Below, in pieces: positions 7,140-16,071 of a stretch of 64,000 bases of DNA (position 1 is its first letter; each line of letters begins with the position of its first letter). This stretch comes from Streptomyces angustmyceticus. GTDB taxonomy: Bacteria; Actinomycetota; Actinomycetes; Streptomycetales; Streptomycetaceae. The position numbers and the translations under genes are program-made. The stretch spans positions 6,485,501-6,549,500 of the forward strand of contig NZ_CP082945.1 of NCBI RefSeq assembly GCF_019933235.1, read 5' to 3'. The notes beneath the pieces were generated by a model. That model ran no database searches. It saw only the letters and a program-made list of their open reading frames with translations, and was not told where the DNA came from.

Positions 7140-10100
7140 ATGGCCTCGAACACGCCCACGTCCCACAGCACGTCCCGCACCACCTCACTACGCGAGGCCC
7201 TGGCCACGCGGGTGGTGGTCGCCGATGGTGCGATGGGCACCATGCTGCAGGCGCAGGATCCGTCCATGGAGGACTTCCAGCAGTTGGAGGGCTGCAACGA
7301 GATCCTCAATCTGACGCGGCCGGACATTGTGCGGTCGGTGCATGAGGAGTACTTCGCGGTCGGTGTGGACTGTGTGGAGACCAATACCTTCGGTGCGAAC
7401 TTCGCGGCGCTGGCGGAGTACGACATTCCCGAGCGGGTCTTCGAGCTGTCGGAGTCCGGTGCGCGGATCGCGCGTGAGGTCGCGGACGAGTTCACCGCCT
7501 CGACCGGTCAGCAGCGCTACGTCCTCGGCTCCATGGGTCCGGGCACCAAGCTGCCGACGCTGGGCCACGCGCCCTACGTCACGCTGCGCGACGCGTACCA
7601 GCAGAACGCGGAGGGGATGATCGCCGGTGGTGCGGACGCGCTGCTGGTGGAGACCACGCAGGACCTGCTGCAGACCAAGGCCGCCATCCTCGGCGCGCGG
7701 CGCGCCCTGAAGGCGACCGGCAGTGACCTGCCGGTGATCTGTTCGGTGACGGTCGAGACGACGGGCACGATGCTGCTCGGGTCGGAGATCGGTGCGGCGC
7801 TGACGGCGCTGGAGCCGCTGGGCATCGACATGATCGGCCTGAACTGCGCCACCGGCCCGGCGGAGATGAGCGAGCACCTGCGCTACCTGGCCCGCCACTC
7901 CCGCGTCCCGATCGCCTGTATGCCCAACGCGGGGCTGCCGGTGCTGGGCAAGGACGGCGCGCACTATCCGCTGACGGCGGCGGAGCTGGCCGACGCGCAG
8001 GAGACGTTCGTCGGCGAGTACGGGCTGTCGCTGGTCGGCGGTTGTTGCGGGACGACGCCGGAGCATCTGCGGCAGGTCGTCGAGCGGGTGCGCGGCATCG
8101 CCCCGCCGGCGCGTGCGCCGCGCCCGGAGCCGGGTGCCGCCTCCCTCTACCAGACGGTCCCCTTCCGCCAGGACACGTCGTATCTGGCGATCGGGGAGCG
8201 GACGAACGCGAACGGGTCGAAGAAGTTCCGGGAGGCGATGCTGGAGGGGCGCTGGGACGACTGTGTGGAGATGGCCCGCGACCAGATCCGTGAGGGCGCG
8301 CACATGCTGGACCTGTGCGTCGACTACGTCGGCCGGGACGGTGTGGCGGACATGGAGGAGCTGGCGGGCCGGTTCGCCACCGCCTCCACCCTGCCGGTCG
8401 TGCTGGACTCCACGGAGCTGGACGTGATCCAGGCCGGCCTGGAGAAGCTCGGTGGCCGTGCGGTGATCAACTCCGTCAACTACGAGGACGGGGACGGGCC
8501 GGAGTCACGGTTCGCGAAGGTCACGGCGCTGGCGGCGGAGCACGGTGCGGCGCTGATCGCGCTGACCATCGACGAGGAGGGCCAGGCCCGCACCGTCGAG
8601 CACAAGGTGGCCATCGCCGAGCGGCTGATCGAGGATCTGACGGGCAACTGGGGCATTCATGAGTGCGACATCCTCATCGACTGTCTGACGTTCACGATCT
8701 GCACCGGTCAGGAGGAGTCCCGCAAGGACGGCATCGCCACGATCGAGGCGATCCGGGAGCTGAAGAAGCGCCACCCCGAGGTCCAGACCACGCTGGGCCT
8801 GTCGAACATCTCCTTCGGCCTGAACCCGGCCGCGCGGATCGTGCTGAACTCGGTGTTCCTGGACGAGTGCGTCAAGGCCGGTCTGGATTCGGCGATTGTG
8901 CACGCGAGCAAGATCCTGCCGATCGCGCGGCTGGAGGAGGAGCAGGTCAAAACCGCCCTCGACCTGGTCTACGACCGTCGCAGCGAGGGCTACGACCCGC
9001 TGCAGAAGCTGATGGAGCTCTTCGAGGGCGCCACCGCCAAGTCGCTCAAGGCCGGCAAGGCCGAGGAACTGGCCGCGCTGCCGCTGGACGAGCGTCTGCA
9101 GCGGCGGATCATCGACGGTGAGAAGAACGGTCTGGAGGCCGATCTCGACGAGGCGCTGCGGGAGCGTCCCGCGCTGGACATCGTCAACCAGACCCTTCTG
9201 GAGGGGATGAAGGTCGTCGGTGAGCTGTTCGGCTCGGGGCAGATGCAGTTGCCGTTCGTGCTGCAGTCGGCCGAGGTGATGAAGAGCGCGGTGGCCTATC
9301 TGGAGCCGCACATGGAGAAGTCGGACGACGAGGGCAAGGGCACCATCGTGCTGGCCACCGTCCGCGGCGACGTCCACGACATCGGCAAGAACCTCGTCGA
9401 CATCATCCTGTCCAACAACGGCTACAACGTCGTCAACCTCGGCATCAAGCAGCCGGTCTCGGCGATCCTGGAGGCCGCCGAGGAGCACCGGGCCGATGTG
9501 ATCGGGATGTCCGGGCTGCTGGTGAAGTCCACGGTGATCATGAAGGAGAACCTGGAGGAGCTCAACCAGCGCAAGATGGCGGCCGACTTCCCCGTCATCC
9601 TCGGCGGCGCCGCCCTCACCCGCGCCTACGTCGAACAGGACCTGCACGAGATCTACGAGGGCGAGGTCCGCTACGCCCGCGACGCCTTCGAGGGCCTGCG
9701 CCTGATGGACGCCCTGATCGCCGTCAAGCGCGGCGTGCCCGGCGCCACCCTCCCCGAACTCAAGCAACGCCGGGTGCCCAAGCGGGACACGGCCGTGCTG
9801 GAGGTCGAGGAGCCGGAGGGCGCGGTGCGCTCCGACGTCGCCGTCGACAACCCGGTGCCCGCCCCGCCGTTCTGGGGGACCCGCGTGGTCAAGGGCATCC
9901 AGCTCGCCGACTACGCCTCCTGGCTGGACGAGGGGGCGCTGTTCAAGGGGCAGTGGGGTCTCAAGCAGGCCCGCACCGGCGACGGCCCCACCTACGAGGA
10001 GCTGGTGGAGACCGAGGGCCGCCCCCGGCTGCGCGGCTGGCTCGACAAGCTGCAGACCGAGAACCTGCTCGAAGCCGCCGTCGTGCACGGCTACTTCCCC

Positions 10101-10649
10101 TGCGTCTCCAAGGGCGACGACCTGATCCTCCTGCACGAGGACGGCACCGAGCGCACCCGCTTCACCTTCCCGCGCCAGCGCCGCGGCCGCCGCCTGTGCC
10201 TGGCCGACTACTTCCGACCCGAGGAGACCGGCGAGAAGGACGTCGTCGGCCTCCAGGTCGTCACCGTCGGCTCCCGCATCGGCGAGGAGACCGCCAAACT
10301 CTTCGCCGCCAACTCCTACCGCGACTACCTCGAACTGCACGGCCTGTCCGTCCAGCTGGCCGAAGCACTCGCCGAGTACTGGCACGCCCGCGTCCGCGCC
10401 GAACTCGGCTTCGCCGGCGAGGACCCGGCCGACGTCGAGGACATGTTCGCGCTGAAGTACCGCGGCGCGCGCTTCTCGCTGGGCTACGGTGCCTGCCCCG
10501 ACCTGGAGGACCGCGCCAAGATCGCCGACCTGCTGCAGCCGGAACGGATCGGCGTCCAGCTCTCCGAGGAGTTCCAGCTCCACCCCGAGCAGTCCACCGA
10601 CGCGATCGTCATCCACCACCCGGAGGCGAAGTACTTCAACGCGCGGTAG
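7140..10649 (+). CDS. metH: Cobalamin-dependent methionine synthase
   Basis: The 1169-residue enzyme transfers a methyl group from 5-methyltetrahydrofolate to homocysteine through methylcobalamin, making methionine in the cytoplasm. All four modules are visible in order: the homocysteine domain with zinc-ligand cysteines (GLNCATGP and VGGCCGTTPEH), the pterin domain (ERTNANGSKKF), the cobalamin cap and B12 domain with the base-off histidine motif VRGDVHDIGKNLVD near residue 745, and the SAM-dependent reactivation domain (RGARFSLGYGACPDLEDR). The start chosen is the ATG at 7140 with GGGAG eight bases upstream, although the frame is open to 7035. It is a single-gene unit ending at a strong hairpin. 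Reactivation needs a flavodoxin-type partner that is not in the window. Confidence 0.96.
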   Translation: MASNTPTSHSTSRTTSLREALATRVVVADGAMGTMLQAQDPSMEDFQQLEGCNEILNLTRPDIVRSVHEEYFAVGVDCVETNTFGANFAALAEYDIPERVFELSESGARIAREVADEFTASTGQQRYVLGSMGPGTKLPTLGHAPYVTLRDAYQQNAEGMIAGGADALLVETTQDLLQTKAAILGARRALKATGSDLPVICSVTVETTGTMLLGSEIGAALTALEPLGIDMIGLNCATGPAEMSEHLRYLARHSRVPIACMPNAGLPVLGKDGAHYPLTAAELADAQETFVGEYGLSLVGGCCGTTPEHLRQVVERVRGIAPPARAPRPEPGAASLYQTVPFRQDTSYLAIGERTNANGSKKFREAMLEGRWDDCVEMARDQIREGAHMLDLCVDYVGRDGVADMEELAGRFATASTLPVVLDSTELDVIQAGLEKLGGRAVINSVNYEDGDGPESRFAKVTALAAEHGAALIALTIDEEGQARTVEHKVAIAERLIEDLTGNWGIHECDILIDCLTFTICTGQEESRKDGIATIEAIRELKKRHPEVQTTLGLSNISFGLNPAARIVLNSVFLDECVKAGLDSAIVHASKILPIARLEEEQVKTALDLVYDRRSEGYDPLQKLMELFEGATAKSLKAGKAEELAALPLDERLQRRIIDGEKNGLEADLDEALRERPALDIVNQTLLEGMKVVGELFGSGQMQLPFVLQSAEVMKSAVAYLEPHMEKSDDEGKGTIVLATVRGDVHDIGKNLVDIILSNNGYNVVNLGIKQPVSAILEAAEEHRADVIGMSGLLVKSTVIMKENLEELNQRKMAADFPVILGGAALTRAYVEQDLHEIYEGEVRYARDAFEGLRLMDALIAVKRGVPGATLPELKQRRVPKRDTAVLEVEEPEGAVRSDVAVDNPVPAPPFWGTRVVKGIQLADYASWLDEGALFKGQWGLKQARTGDGPTYEELVETEGRPRLRGWLDKLQTENLLEAAVVHGYFPCVSKGDDLILLHEDGTERTRFTFPRQRRGRRLCLADYFRPEETGEKDVVGLQVVTVGSRIGEETAKLFAANSYRDYLELHGLSVQLAEALAEYWHARVRAELGFAGEDPADVEDMFALKYRGARFSLGYGACPDLEDRAKIADLLQPERIGVQLSEEFQLHPEQSTDAIVIHHPEAKYFNAR

Positions 10650-10662
10650 CGGGTCGCGCACC

Positions 10663-10690
10663 CCCGGGGCGGCCGCACCGCCGCCCCGGG
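10663..10690 (+). terminator. metH terminator
   Basis: A perfect 11-bp G/C stem with a 6-base loop (10663-10673 with 10680-10690) begins 13 bases after the metH stop codon. No U-tract follows. Confidence 0.6.
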
Positions 10691-10818
10691 CACGACCGTG
10701 ACGCCCGGTGATGCCGTGTGAGCGGACGGGCGCCCCGGTGCACGCCCGCCGGAGGGCCCCTGACCTCGGTCACCACGCATTTCGGCGCGTACCGTCGTAC
10801 ACTTATCGGTCCGGTAGC

Positions 10819-10855
10819 GGCCGGTCGTTTCCCCAGCCGGGGATGGCGACCGGCC
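10819..10855 (+). terminator. Nested hairpin before the HAD gene
   Basis: Outer arms 10819-10827 and 10847-10855 pair perfectly over 9 bp, and an inner CCCC/GGGG stem sits inside. CTTTCG follows directly. It lies 40 bases upstream of the next start codon, so it may act as a second terminator for metH or as a leader hairpin of the HAD gene. Confidence 0.4.
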
Positions 10856-10895
10856 CTTTCGTCCCTTCGGGGACGTCGCACACGGAGGTGGATGG

Positions 10896-11609
10896 ATGAC
10901 CAGCAGCATCCCCGCAGTCGGCACCCGAACGGCCGAAGCCGCGACCCTCCAAGCCGTGTTCCTCGATCTGGACGGCACGCTCGTCGACACCGAGGGGTTC
11001 TGGTGGGAGGCGGAAGCGGAGGTCTTCGCCGAACTCGGCCACATCCTCGACGACACCCACCGCGAGGTCGTGGTCGGCGGCCCGATGACCCGCAGCGCCG
11101 GGTATCTGATTCAAGCCACCGGTGTCGACATCAGCCTGACCGAGCTCAGCGTGCTGCTGAACGCCGCCTTCCTCGCCCGGATCGGGCGCGGCGTCCCGCT
11201 GATGCCGGGTGCCCGCAGGCTGCTGGCCGAGCTGGCCGCCCACGACGTGCCGACCGCCCTGGTCTCCGCCTCCCACCGCGCCATCGTCGACCAGATGCTG
11301 CGTTCGCTGGGCCCGGAGAACTTCCGGCTGACCCTGGCGGGCGACGACCTGGCGCGCACGAAGCCGCACCCGGACCCGTATCTGACGGCCGCCGCGCGGC
11401 TGGGCGCCGACCCGGCGTGCTGCGCGGTCATCGAGGACACCCTGACCGGTGTGACCGCGGGCGAGGCGGCGGGCTGCCCGGTCGTGGCGGTGCCGTCCGT
11501 GACACCGATCCCGCCGGCCGCGGGCCGTACGGTCGTGCCCTCGCTGGAAGAAGTCGATCTCCCATTTCTCCGGACGCTCATCACGGAAAGCCGTGGAGTC
11601 GTGCACTGA
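10896..11609 (+). CDS. HAD-family hydrolase (beta-phosphoglucomutase-like)
   Basis: The 237-residue cytosolic protein has the HAD catalytic motifs in order: FLDLDGTLVDTEGFW (nucleophile and acid/base Asp, residues about 21-35), LVSASHRAIVDQML (motif II Ser), the Lys in ARTKPHPDPYL, and the metal-binding Asp in CCAVIEDTLTGV. The C1-type cap domain and length resemble the phosphoglycolate phosphatase/beta-phosphoglucomutase subgroup, which dephosphorylates small phosphosugars or related compounds. The substrate cannot be predicted. GGAGGTGG lies just upstream of the ATG at 10896. It is monocistronic. Confidence 0.85.
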   Translation: MTSSIPAVGTRTAEAATLQAVFLDLDGTLVDTEGFWWEAEAEVFAELGHILDDTHREVVVGGPMTRSAGYLIQATGVDISLTELSVLLNAAFLARIGRGVPLMPGARRLLAELAAHDVPTALVSASHRAIVDQMLRSLGPENFRLTLAGDDLARTKPHPDPYLTAAARLGADPACCAVIEDTLTGVTAGEAAGCPVVAVPSVTPIPPAAGRTVVPSLEEVDLPFLRTLITESRGVVH

Positions 11610-11971
11610 GCGTGTCCCGGAGAAAGGCCCCGGGACTGAGGGGAGCGGGCCGCTCATTTTCCGTGACGAATGTGCTGACTGAATTGTTGCTTCGTCATGA
11701 CCCCTGGAATGCGTGACGTTTCTCACGTGCCGGGCCGTCGACAAGGGGGCCCGCGGGTGTTCCAGGGGGTCGGGTGGGGGGTTTGTGCGGGGGTAAGTGT
11801 CCGGATTGGTGGAGCAACGTGCGAATCGTTCTGCCGTCCGGATATCGATCACCCGCCCTTCGTTATCCGGGGCCCATATCGAATCAACTCCTTTGTGTCT
11901 GAGCGCGGCTGGCCGTTCCTACTAATGTCGACGCGAGCAACACCTCTGCGCTGATAAGGAACCTGCCGACG
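11610..11971. other. 362-base non-coding region upstream of the binding-protein pair
   Basis: I see no convincing reading frame here. It is noticeably less G+C-rich near 11880-11930 than the flanks, and a -10-like TAATGT at about 11922-11927 lies 45 bases before the next ATG, so this end probably holds the promoter of the transport lipoproteins. No operator-like palindrome was recognised. Confidence 0.5.
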
Positions 11972-13579
11972 ATGAATCGCAAGACCCTGGTGCTGCCGGC
12001 GCTGGCCGGTCTCCTCGCCCCCGTCCTCGCCGCCTGCGGCAGCGCGGACGGCGCGGGCGAAGGCGGCGATCCGATCGTCGTGGGTGTCTCCTCCGAGATC
12101 GAGGCGACCAAGGCCGCCCCCGCCCCGCTCGACCCGGCGCAGGCCTATGACGTCGACGCCTGGAACATGCTGCGCGGCACCCTCCAGACGCTGATGCGGC
12201 TGCCCAGGACCGGCAACGCGCCGGTCCCCGAGGCGGCCGAATCCTGCGGGTTCCGCGACACCCAGAACGAGCAGTACCGCTGCACCCTGCGCAGTGGCCT
12301 GAAGTTCTCGAACGGGCACGCCCTGACGGCACAGGACGTCAAGTTCTCCCTCGACCGCATGCGGACCATCAACAACACCAACGGTCCGGTGTCGTTGCTC
12401 GACGACATCGACAAGATCGAGACGCCCAACGACAAGGAGGTGGTCTTCCACCTCCGCAAGCCGGACGCCACCTTCCCGCAGAAGCTCGCCACGCCCGCCG
12501 CCGCCATCGTCGACGGCGAGGTGTACCCCAAGGGCCGCCTCTACAGCGGCTTCGACGTGGTCGGCTCCGGCCCGTACACGCTCAAGACCGAGCGCAAGAA
12601 CAACCGCATCACCAAGGCCACCTTCACCAAGAGCCCCACCTACAAGGGCGGGGTGAAGGTGAAGAACGAGAAGGTCGAGATGCGCTTCTTCGCCGGCTCC
12701 AAGGCCACGGAGCAGGCGCTGCGCAAGGGTGATGTCGACCTGATGTACCGCGGCCTGTCGCCCGATCAGATCAAGGGCCTGGAGAACGCCCGCGACCAGC
12801 ACATCATGCTCCAGGAGATGCCGGGCCAGGAGATCCGCTACCTGGCCTTCAACACCAAGGACCCGGCCGTCTCCAACAAGGCCGTGCGGAAGGCGATGGC
12901 GCAGATCGTCAACCGCTCGGAGCTGGTGCGCGACGTCTACTCCTACACCGGCGACCCGCTCTACTCGATGGTGCCCACCGGTCTCACCGGGCACATCAAC
13001 TCGTTCTTCACCAAGTACGGGAACCCCAGCGCGGCCGCCGCCCGCAAGACGCTGCAGCAGGCGAACATCACCACCCCGGTCAAGTTCACCCTCACGTACA
13101 CCACGAACCACTACGGCTCCAGCACCGCCGAGGAAGTGCGGGCGCTGCAGACCCAGCTCAACAGCACCAAGCTGTTCGACGTGAAGACCAAGGGCGTCGA
13201 CAGCTGGCAGCAGTTCCGGACCGACTCCCTGCACGGCAAGTACAGCGTCTACAACATGGGCTGGTATGCGGACATCCCGGACCCGGACAACTACATCGCG
13301 CCGTTCATCGGCAAGCAGAACTTCCTCGGCTCCCCGTACCGCAACGCCAAGATCGAGTCGCAGCTGATCCCGGACAGCCGGCAGCAGAGCGACCGCAACG
13401 CCGCCGGGGCGAACTTCAAGCAGGCGCAGGACATCATCGCCGACGATGTGCCGCTCCTCCCGCTGTGGCAGGGCAAGCAGTACGTCGTCGCGCGCGACGA
13501 CGTCACCGGCATCGAGTGGGCCCTCAACTCCTCCTCGTCGCTGCAGATCTGGGAGCTCGGCCGCGGCGTCGCGGACTGA
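11972..13579 (+). CDS. Peptide/nickel-type ABC transporter substrate-binding lipoprotein
   Basis: The 535-residue protein is an extracytoplasmic family 5 (DppA/OppA type) solute-binding protein. A lipoprotein signal ends in the lipobox LAACG, with the lipidated Cys near residue 22. Family markers include CTLRSGLKFSNGHALTAQDVKFS in two parts, VGSGPYTLK and the late PLLPLWQGKQYVVARDD. It would bind short peptides or similar solutes on the outer face of the membrane. No permease or ATPase gene follows, so it must share a transporter encoded elsewhere or act as a sensor. AAGGAA lies about ten bases before the ATG. A paralogue follows 87 bases downstream. Confidence 0.88.
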   Translation: MNRKTLVLPALAGLLAPVLAACGSADGAGEGGDPIVVGVSSEIEATKAAPAPLDPAQAYDVDAWNMLRGTLQTLMRLPRTGNAPVPEAAESCGFRDTQNEQYRCTLRSGLKFSNGHALTAQDVKFSLDRMRTINNTNGPVSLLDDIDKIETPNDKEVVFHLRKPDATFPQKLATPAAAIVDGEVYPKGRLYSGFDVVGSGPYTLKTERKNNRITKATFTKSPTYKGGVKVKNEKVEMRFFAGSKATEQALRKGDVDLMYRGLSPDQIKGLENARDQHIMLQEMPGQEIRYLAFNTKDPAVSNKAVRKAMAQIVNRSELVRDVYSYTGDPLYSMVPTGLTGHINSFFTKYGNPSAAAARKTLQQANITTPVKFTLTYTTNHYGSSTAEEVRALQTQLNSTKLFDVKTKGVDSWQQFRTDSLHGKYSVYNMGWYADIPDPDNYIAPFIGKQNFLGSPYRNAKIESQLIPDSRQQSDRNAAGANFKQAQDIIADDVPLLPLWQGKQYVVARDDVTGIEWALNSSSSLQIWELGRGVAD

Positions 13580-13666
13580 GCCGGCCGATCCGACCATGCG
13601 GCACCCACCCCCGCGGCCTCCCCGTCGCGGCCCGACAGGCACCACCCAGAACGTGAGGACCGTTTA

Positions 13667-15265
13667 GTGAGGAAGCGTGACCAGTGGCTGGCCGCCCCGA
13701 TCGGAGCGGGGCTGGCCACAGCCCTGCTCGCGGTCGCCGGGTGCGGCACGGACGACTCGGGGGCGGCCGGCACCGGCGAGCCCGTGGTCATGGGAATGAC
13801 GGACAAGGTGCAGTCCACCGACCCGGCATCCGGCTACGAGCCGGGATCATGGCTGCTGTTCAACAACGTCTTCCAGTCCCTGCTGAGCTTCCCCAAGGGA
13901 AGCACCACCCCCGAGCCGGAGGCCGCCGAGCGCTGCGGCTTCACCGACGGCGAGAGCAAGGTCTACCGCTGCACCCTCAAGGACGGCCTGAAGTTCAGCA
14001 ACGGTGACGCGCTGACCTCCAAGGACGTCAAGTACTCCTTCGACCGCACCCGGCGCATCAAGGACCGCAACGGCCCCGCCGTGATGTTCTCCGCGCTCGA
14101 CAGGGTCGACGCACCGGACGCCAAGACAGTGGTCTTCCGGCTGAAGTCGCCCGACGCCACCTTCCCGATGAAGATAGCCTCGGGCGCCGGCTCGATCGTC
14201 GACCACGCCGAGTACCCCGCCGACCGGCTGCGCACCGACGGCAAGGCCACCGGCTCAGGCGTCTACACCCTCAAGGAGTACAGCTCCCAGAAGGCCGTCT
14301 TCGGCGTCAACGGCTCCTACAAGGGCCCGGCCAAGGTCAAGAACTCCGGGATGACCGTGAAGTTCTTCAACCGGCCCGACAAGCTCAAGACGGCCGTCGA
14401 GAAGGGCGACGTCGACGTCGCCTACCGCGGACTGTCCATGAAGGACATCGCGGCGCTGGACAACGCCTCGCTGAAGCAGCAGCACGGCACCCAGGTCGTG
14501 GAGGGCGCCAGCGCCGAGGTCATGCACATGGTCTTCAACCTCAAGGCCCCGGTCGCCGGCAAGCTGGGCGTCCGCAAGGCGATCGCCTACCTCCTGGACC
14601 GTTCGACCCTGGTCCGGGACGTCTACCAGCGCACCGCGGTGCCGCTCTACTCGATCGTCCCGGCCGGCATCACCGGCCACAGCACCTCCTTCTTCAACAC
14701 CTACGGCGATCGCCCGAAGCCCGAGAAGGCGAAGGCCGCGCTGCGTCAGGACGGCTTCAACGGCAAGGTGCCGCTCACGCTGTGGGCCACCCCCGACCGC
14801 TTCGGCCCCGGCACCGTCCCGGCCTTCGAGGAGATCGCCCAACAGCTCAACGCCAGCGGCCTGTTCGACGCCAAGGTGCGCACCCTGCCCACCCAGCAGT
14901 ACGAGGAGGGCGTGGCGGCCGGCCGGTTCGGCGTCTACGTCAAGGGCTGGATCCCCGACTATCCGGACCCCGACAACTTCACCGCGCCGTTCTTCGGCAA
15001 GGACAGCGTGGTGTCCAACCACTACAGCTCGCCCACCATCACCGGGCGGCTGCTGCCCAAGACGGCCGACCAGCCGGACCGGGGCGCCACCAAGTCCGAG
15101 TTCCGTGAGCTGCAGGACATCGTCGCGCAGGACGTGCCGATGATCCCGATCTGGCAGGGCAAGCAGTACGCCGTGGCCCGCGAGGGCGTCTCCGGCCTGC
15201 AGTGGACCCTGGACCCGTCGACCGTCTTCCGCTTCTGGGAGATCAGCAAGTCGGCCGAGGCCTGA
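13667..15265 (+). CDS. Second peptide-type ABC substrate-binding lipoprotein (tandem paralogue)
   Basis: This 532-residue lipoprotein is clearly related to the gene just upstream: both have the lipobox near the N-terminus (here LLAVAGCG), the CTLKDGLKFSNGDALTSKDVK block, SIVPAGITGHSTSFF, and IPIWQGKQYAVAREG near the C-terminus. It belongs to solute-binding family 5. The start is GTG at 13667, with GAGGAC eight bases upstream. A perfect 22-bp hairpin follows. As with its neighbour, no membrane or ATPase component is encoded nearby. The differing ligand-pocket regions suggest a related but distinct ligand. Confidence 0.88.
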   Translation: MRKRDQWLAAPIGAGLATALLAVAGCGTDDSGAAGTGEPVVMGMTDKVQSTDPASGYEPGSWLLFNNVFQSLLSFPKGSTTPEPEAAERCGFTDGESKVYRCTLKDGLKFSNGDALTSKDVKYSFDRTRRIKDRNGPAVMFSALDRVDAPDAKTVVFRLKSPDATFPMKIASGAGSIVDHAEYPADRLRTDGKATGSGVYTLKEYSSQKAVFGVNGSYKGPAKVKNSGMTVKFFNRPDKLKTAVEKGDVDVAYRGLSMKDIAALDNASLKQQHGTQVVEGASAEVMHMVFNLKAPVAGKLGVRKAIAYLLDRSTLVRDVYQRTAVPLYSIVPAGITGHSTSFFNTYGDRPKPEKAKAALRQDGFNGKVPLTLWATPDRFGPGTVPAFEEIAQQLNASGLFDAKVRTLPTQQYEEGVAAGRFGVYVKGWIPDYPDPDNFTAPFFGKDSVVSNHYSSPTITGRLLPKTADQPDRGATKSEFRELQDIVAQDVPMIPIWQGKQYAVAREGVSGLQWTLDPSTVFRFWEISKSAEA

Positions 15266-15278
15266 CCGGACCTGTCAC

Positions 15279-15331
15279 ACGACGGCGGGGCCGGCCCGGG
15301 AGGACTCTCCCCGGGCCGGCCCCGCCGTCGT
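15279..15331. terminator. Strong bidirectional terminator
   Basis: A perfect stem of 22 bp with a 9-base loop (arms 15279-15300 and 15310-15331) lies between the convergent binding-protein gene and the response-regulator gene. Its length and symmetry suggest it stops transcription from both sides. Confidence 0.8.
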
Positions 15332-15361
15332 CGTCGCGCCGGGCCGCCAGGACCCGCCGGC

Positions 15362-16033
15362 CTACTGCGCGCCGGGGCGGACCAGACCGCTCTCGTACGC
15401 GTACACCGCCGCCTGCACCCGGTCGCGCAGCCCCAGCTTCGTCAGCACATGGCCCACATGGGTCTTGACCGTCGTCTCGCTCACGAACAGATCCGCGGCG
15501 ATCTCCGCGTTCGACAGCCCGCGCGCCACCAGCTTCAGCACCTCCACCTCGCGTTCGGTGAGGGTGTGCAGCGTGTCGGGAACCGGCTCCTCGCCCGACG
15601 GCAGATGCCCGGCGTACTTGTCCAGCAGCCGCCGGGTGATGCTCGGCGCGAGCATCGCCTCGCCGCCCGCCACCACCCGGATCGCCTGCACCAGTTCATT
15701 GGCCGGCGCGTCCTTGAGCAGGAAGCCGCTTGCCCCCGCCCGCAGCGCCTCGACGACGTACTCGTCCAGATCGAAGGTCGTCAGCACCAGCACCTTCGCC
15801 GGGCCGTCCTTCGCCGGCCCGGTGATCTGCCGGGTCGCCTCGACGCCGTCCATCCGGGGCATCCGGATGTCCATCAGCACCACATCGGGCTGCAGCGCGC
15901 GCACCTGCTCCAGCGCCTGCAGACCGTCGCCGGCCTCCCCGACGACCGCCAGGTCCTGCTCCGCCTCCAGAATCATCCGGAATCCCGTACGCAGCAGGGG
16001 CTGGTCGTCGACCAGCAGGACGCGGATGGCCAC
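15362..16033 (-). CDS. LuxR/NarL-family response regulator (orphan)
   Basis: The 223-residue protein has a receiver domain with acidic pocket VLLVDDQPLLRTGF and phosphoacceptor Asp in DVVLMDIRMPRMDG, the conserved Thr in LVLTTFDLDEY and Lys in GFLLKDAP, followed by a LuxR helix-turn-helix (LTEREVEVLKLVARGLSNAE, then VSETTVKTHVGHVLTKLGL). It is expected to bind DNA when phosphorylated by a sensor kinase. No histidine kinase gene is adjacent, which is unusual for this family in Streptomyces. The GTG at 16033 has AAGGAG upstream. It lies 38 bases after the nuclease gene and is probably co-transcribed with it. Confidence 0.9.
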   Translation of the reverse strand: MAIRVLLVDDQPLLRTGFRMILEAEQDLAVVGEAGDGLQALEQVRALQPDVVLMDIRMPRMDGVEATRQITGPAKDGPAKVLVLTTFDLDEYVVEALRAGASGFLLKDAPANELVQAIRVVAGGEAMLAPSITRRLLDKYAGHLPSGEEPVPDTLHTLTEREVEVLKLVARGLSNAEIAADLFVSETTVKTHVGHVLTKLGLRDRVQAAVYAYESGLVRPGAQ

Positions 16034-16071
16034 GAGCTCTCCTTTGGTAGGCCTGTCCGGGCGATCAGCGC

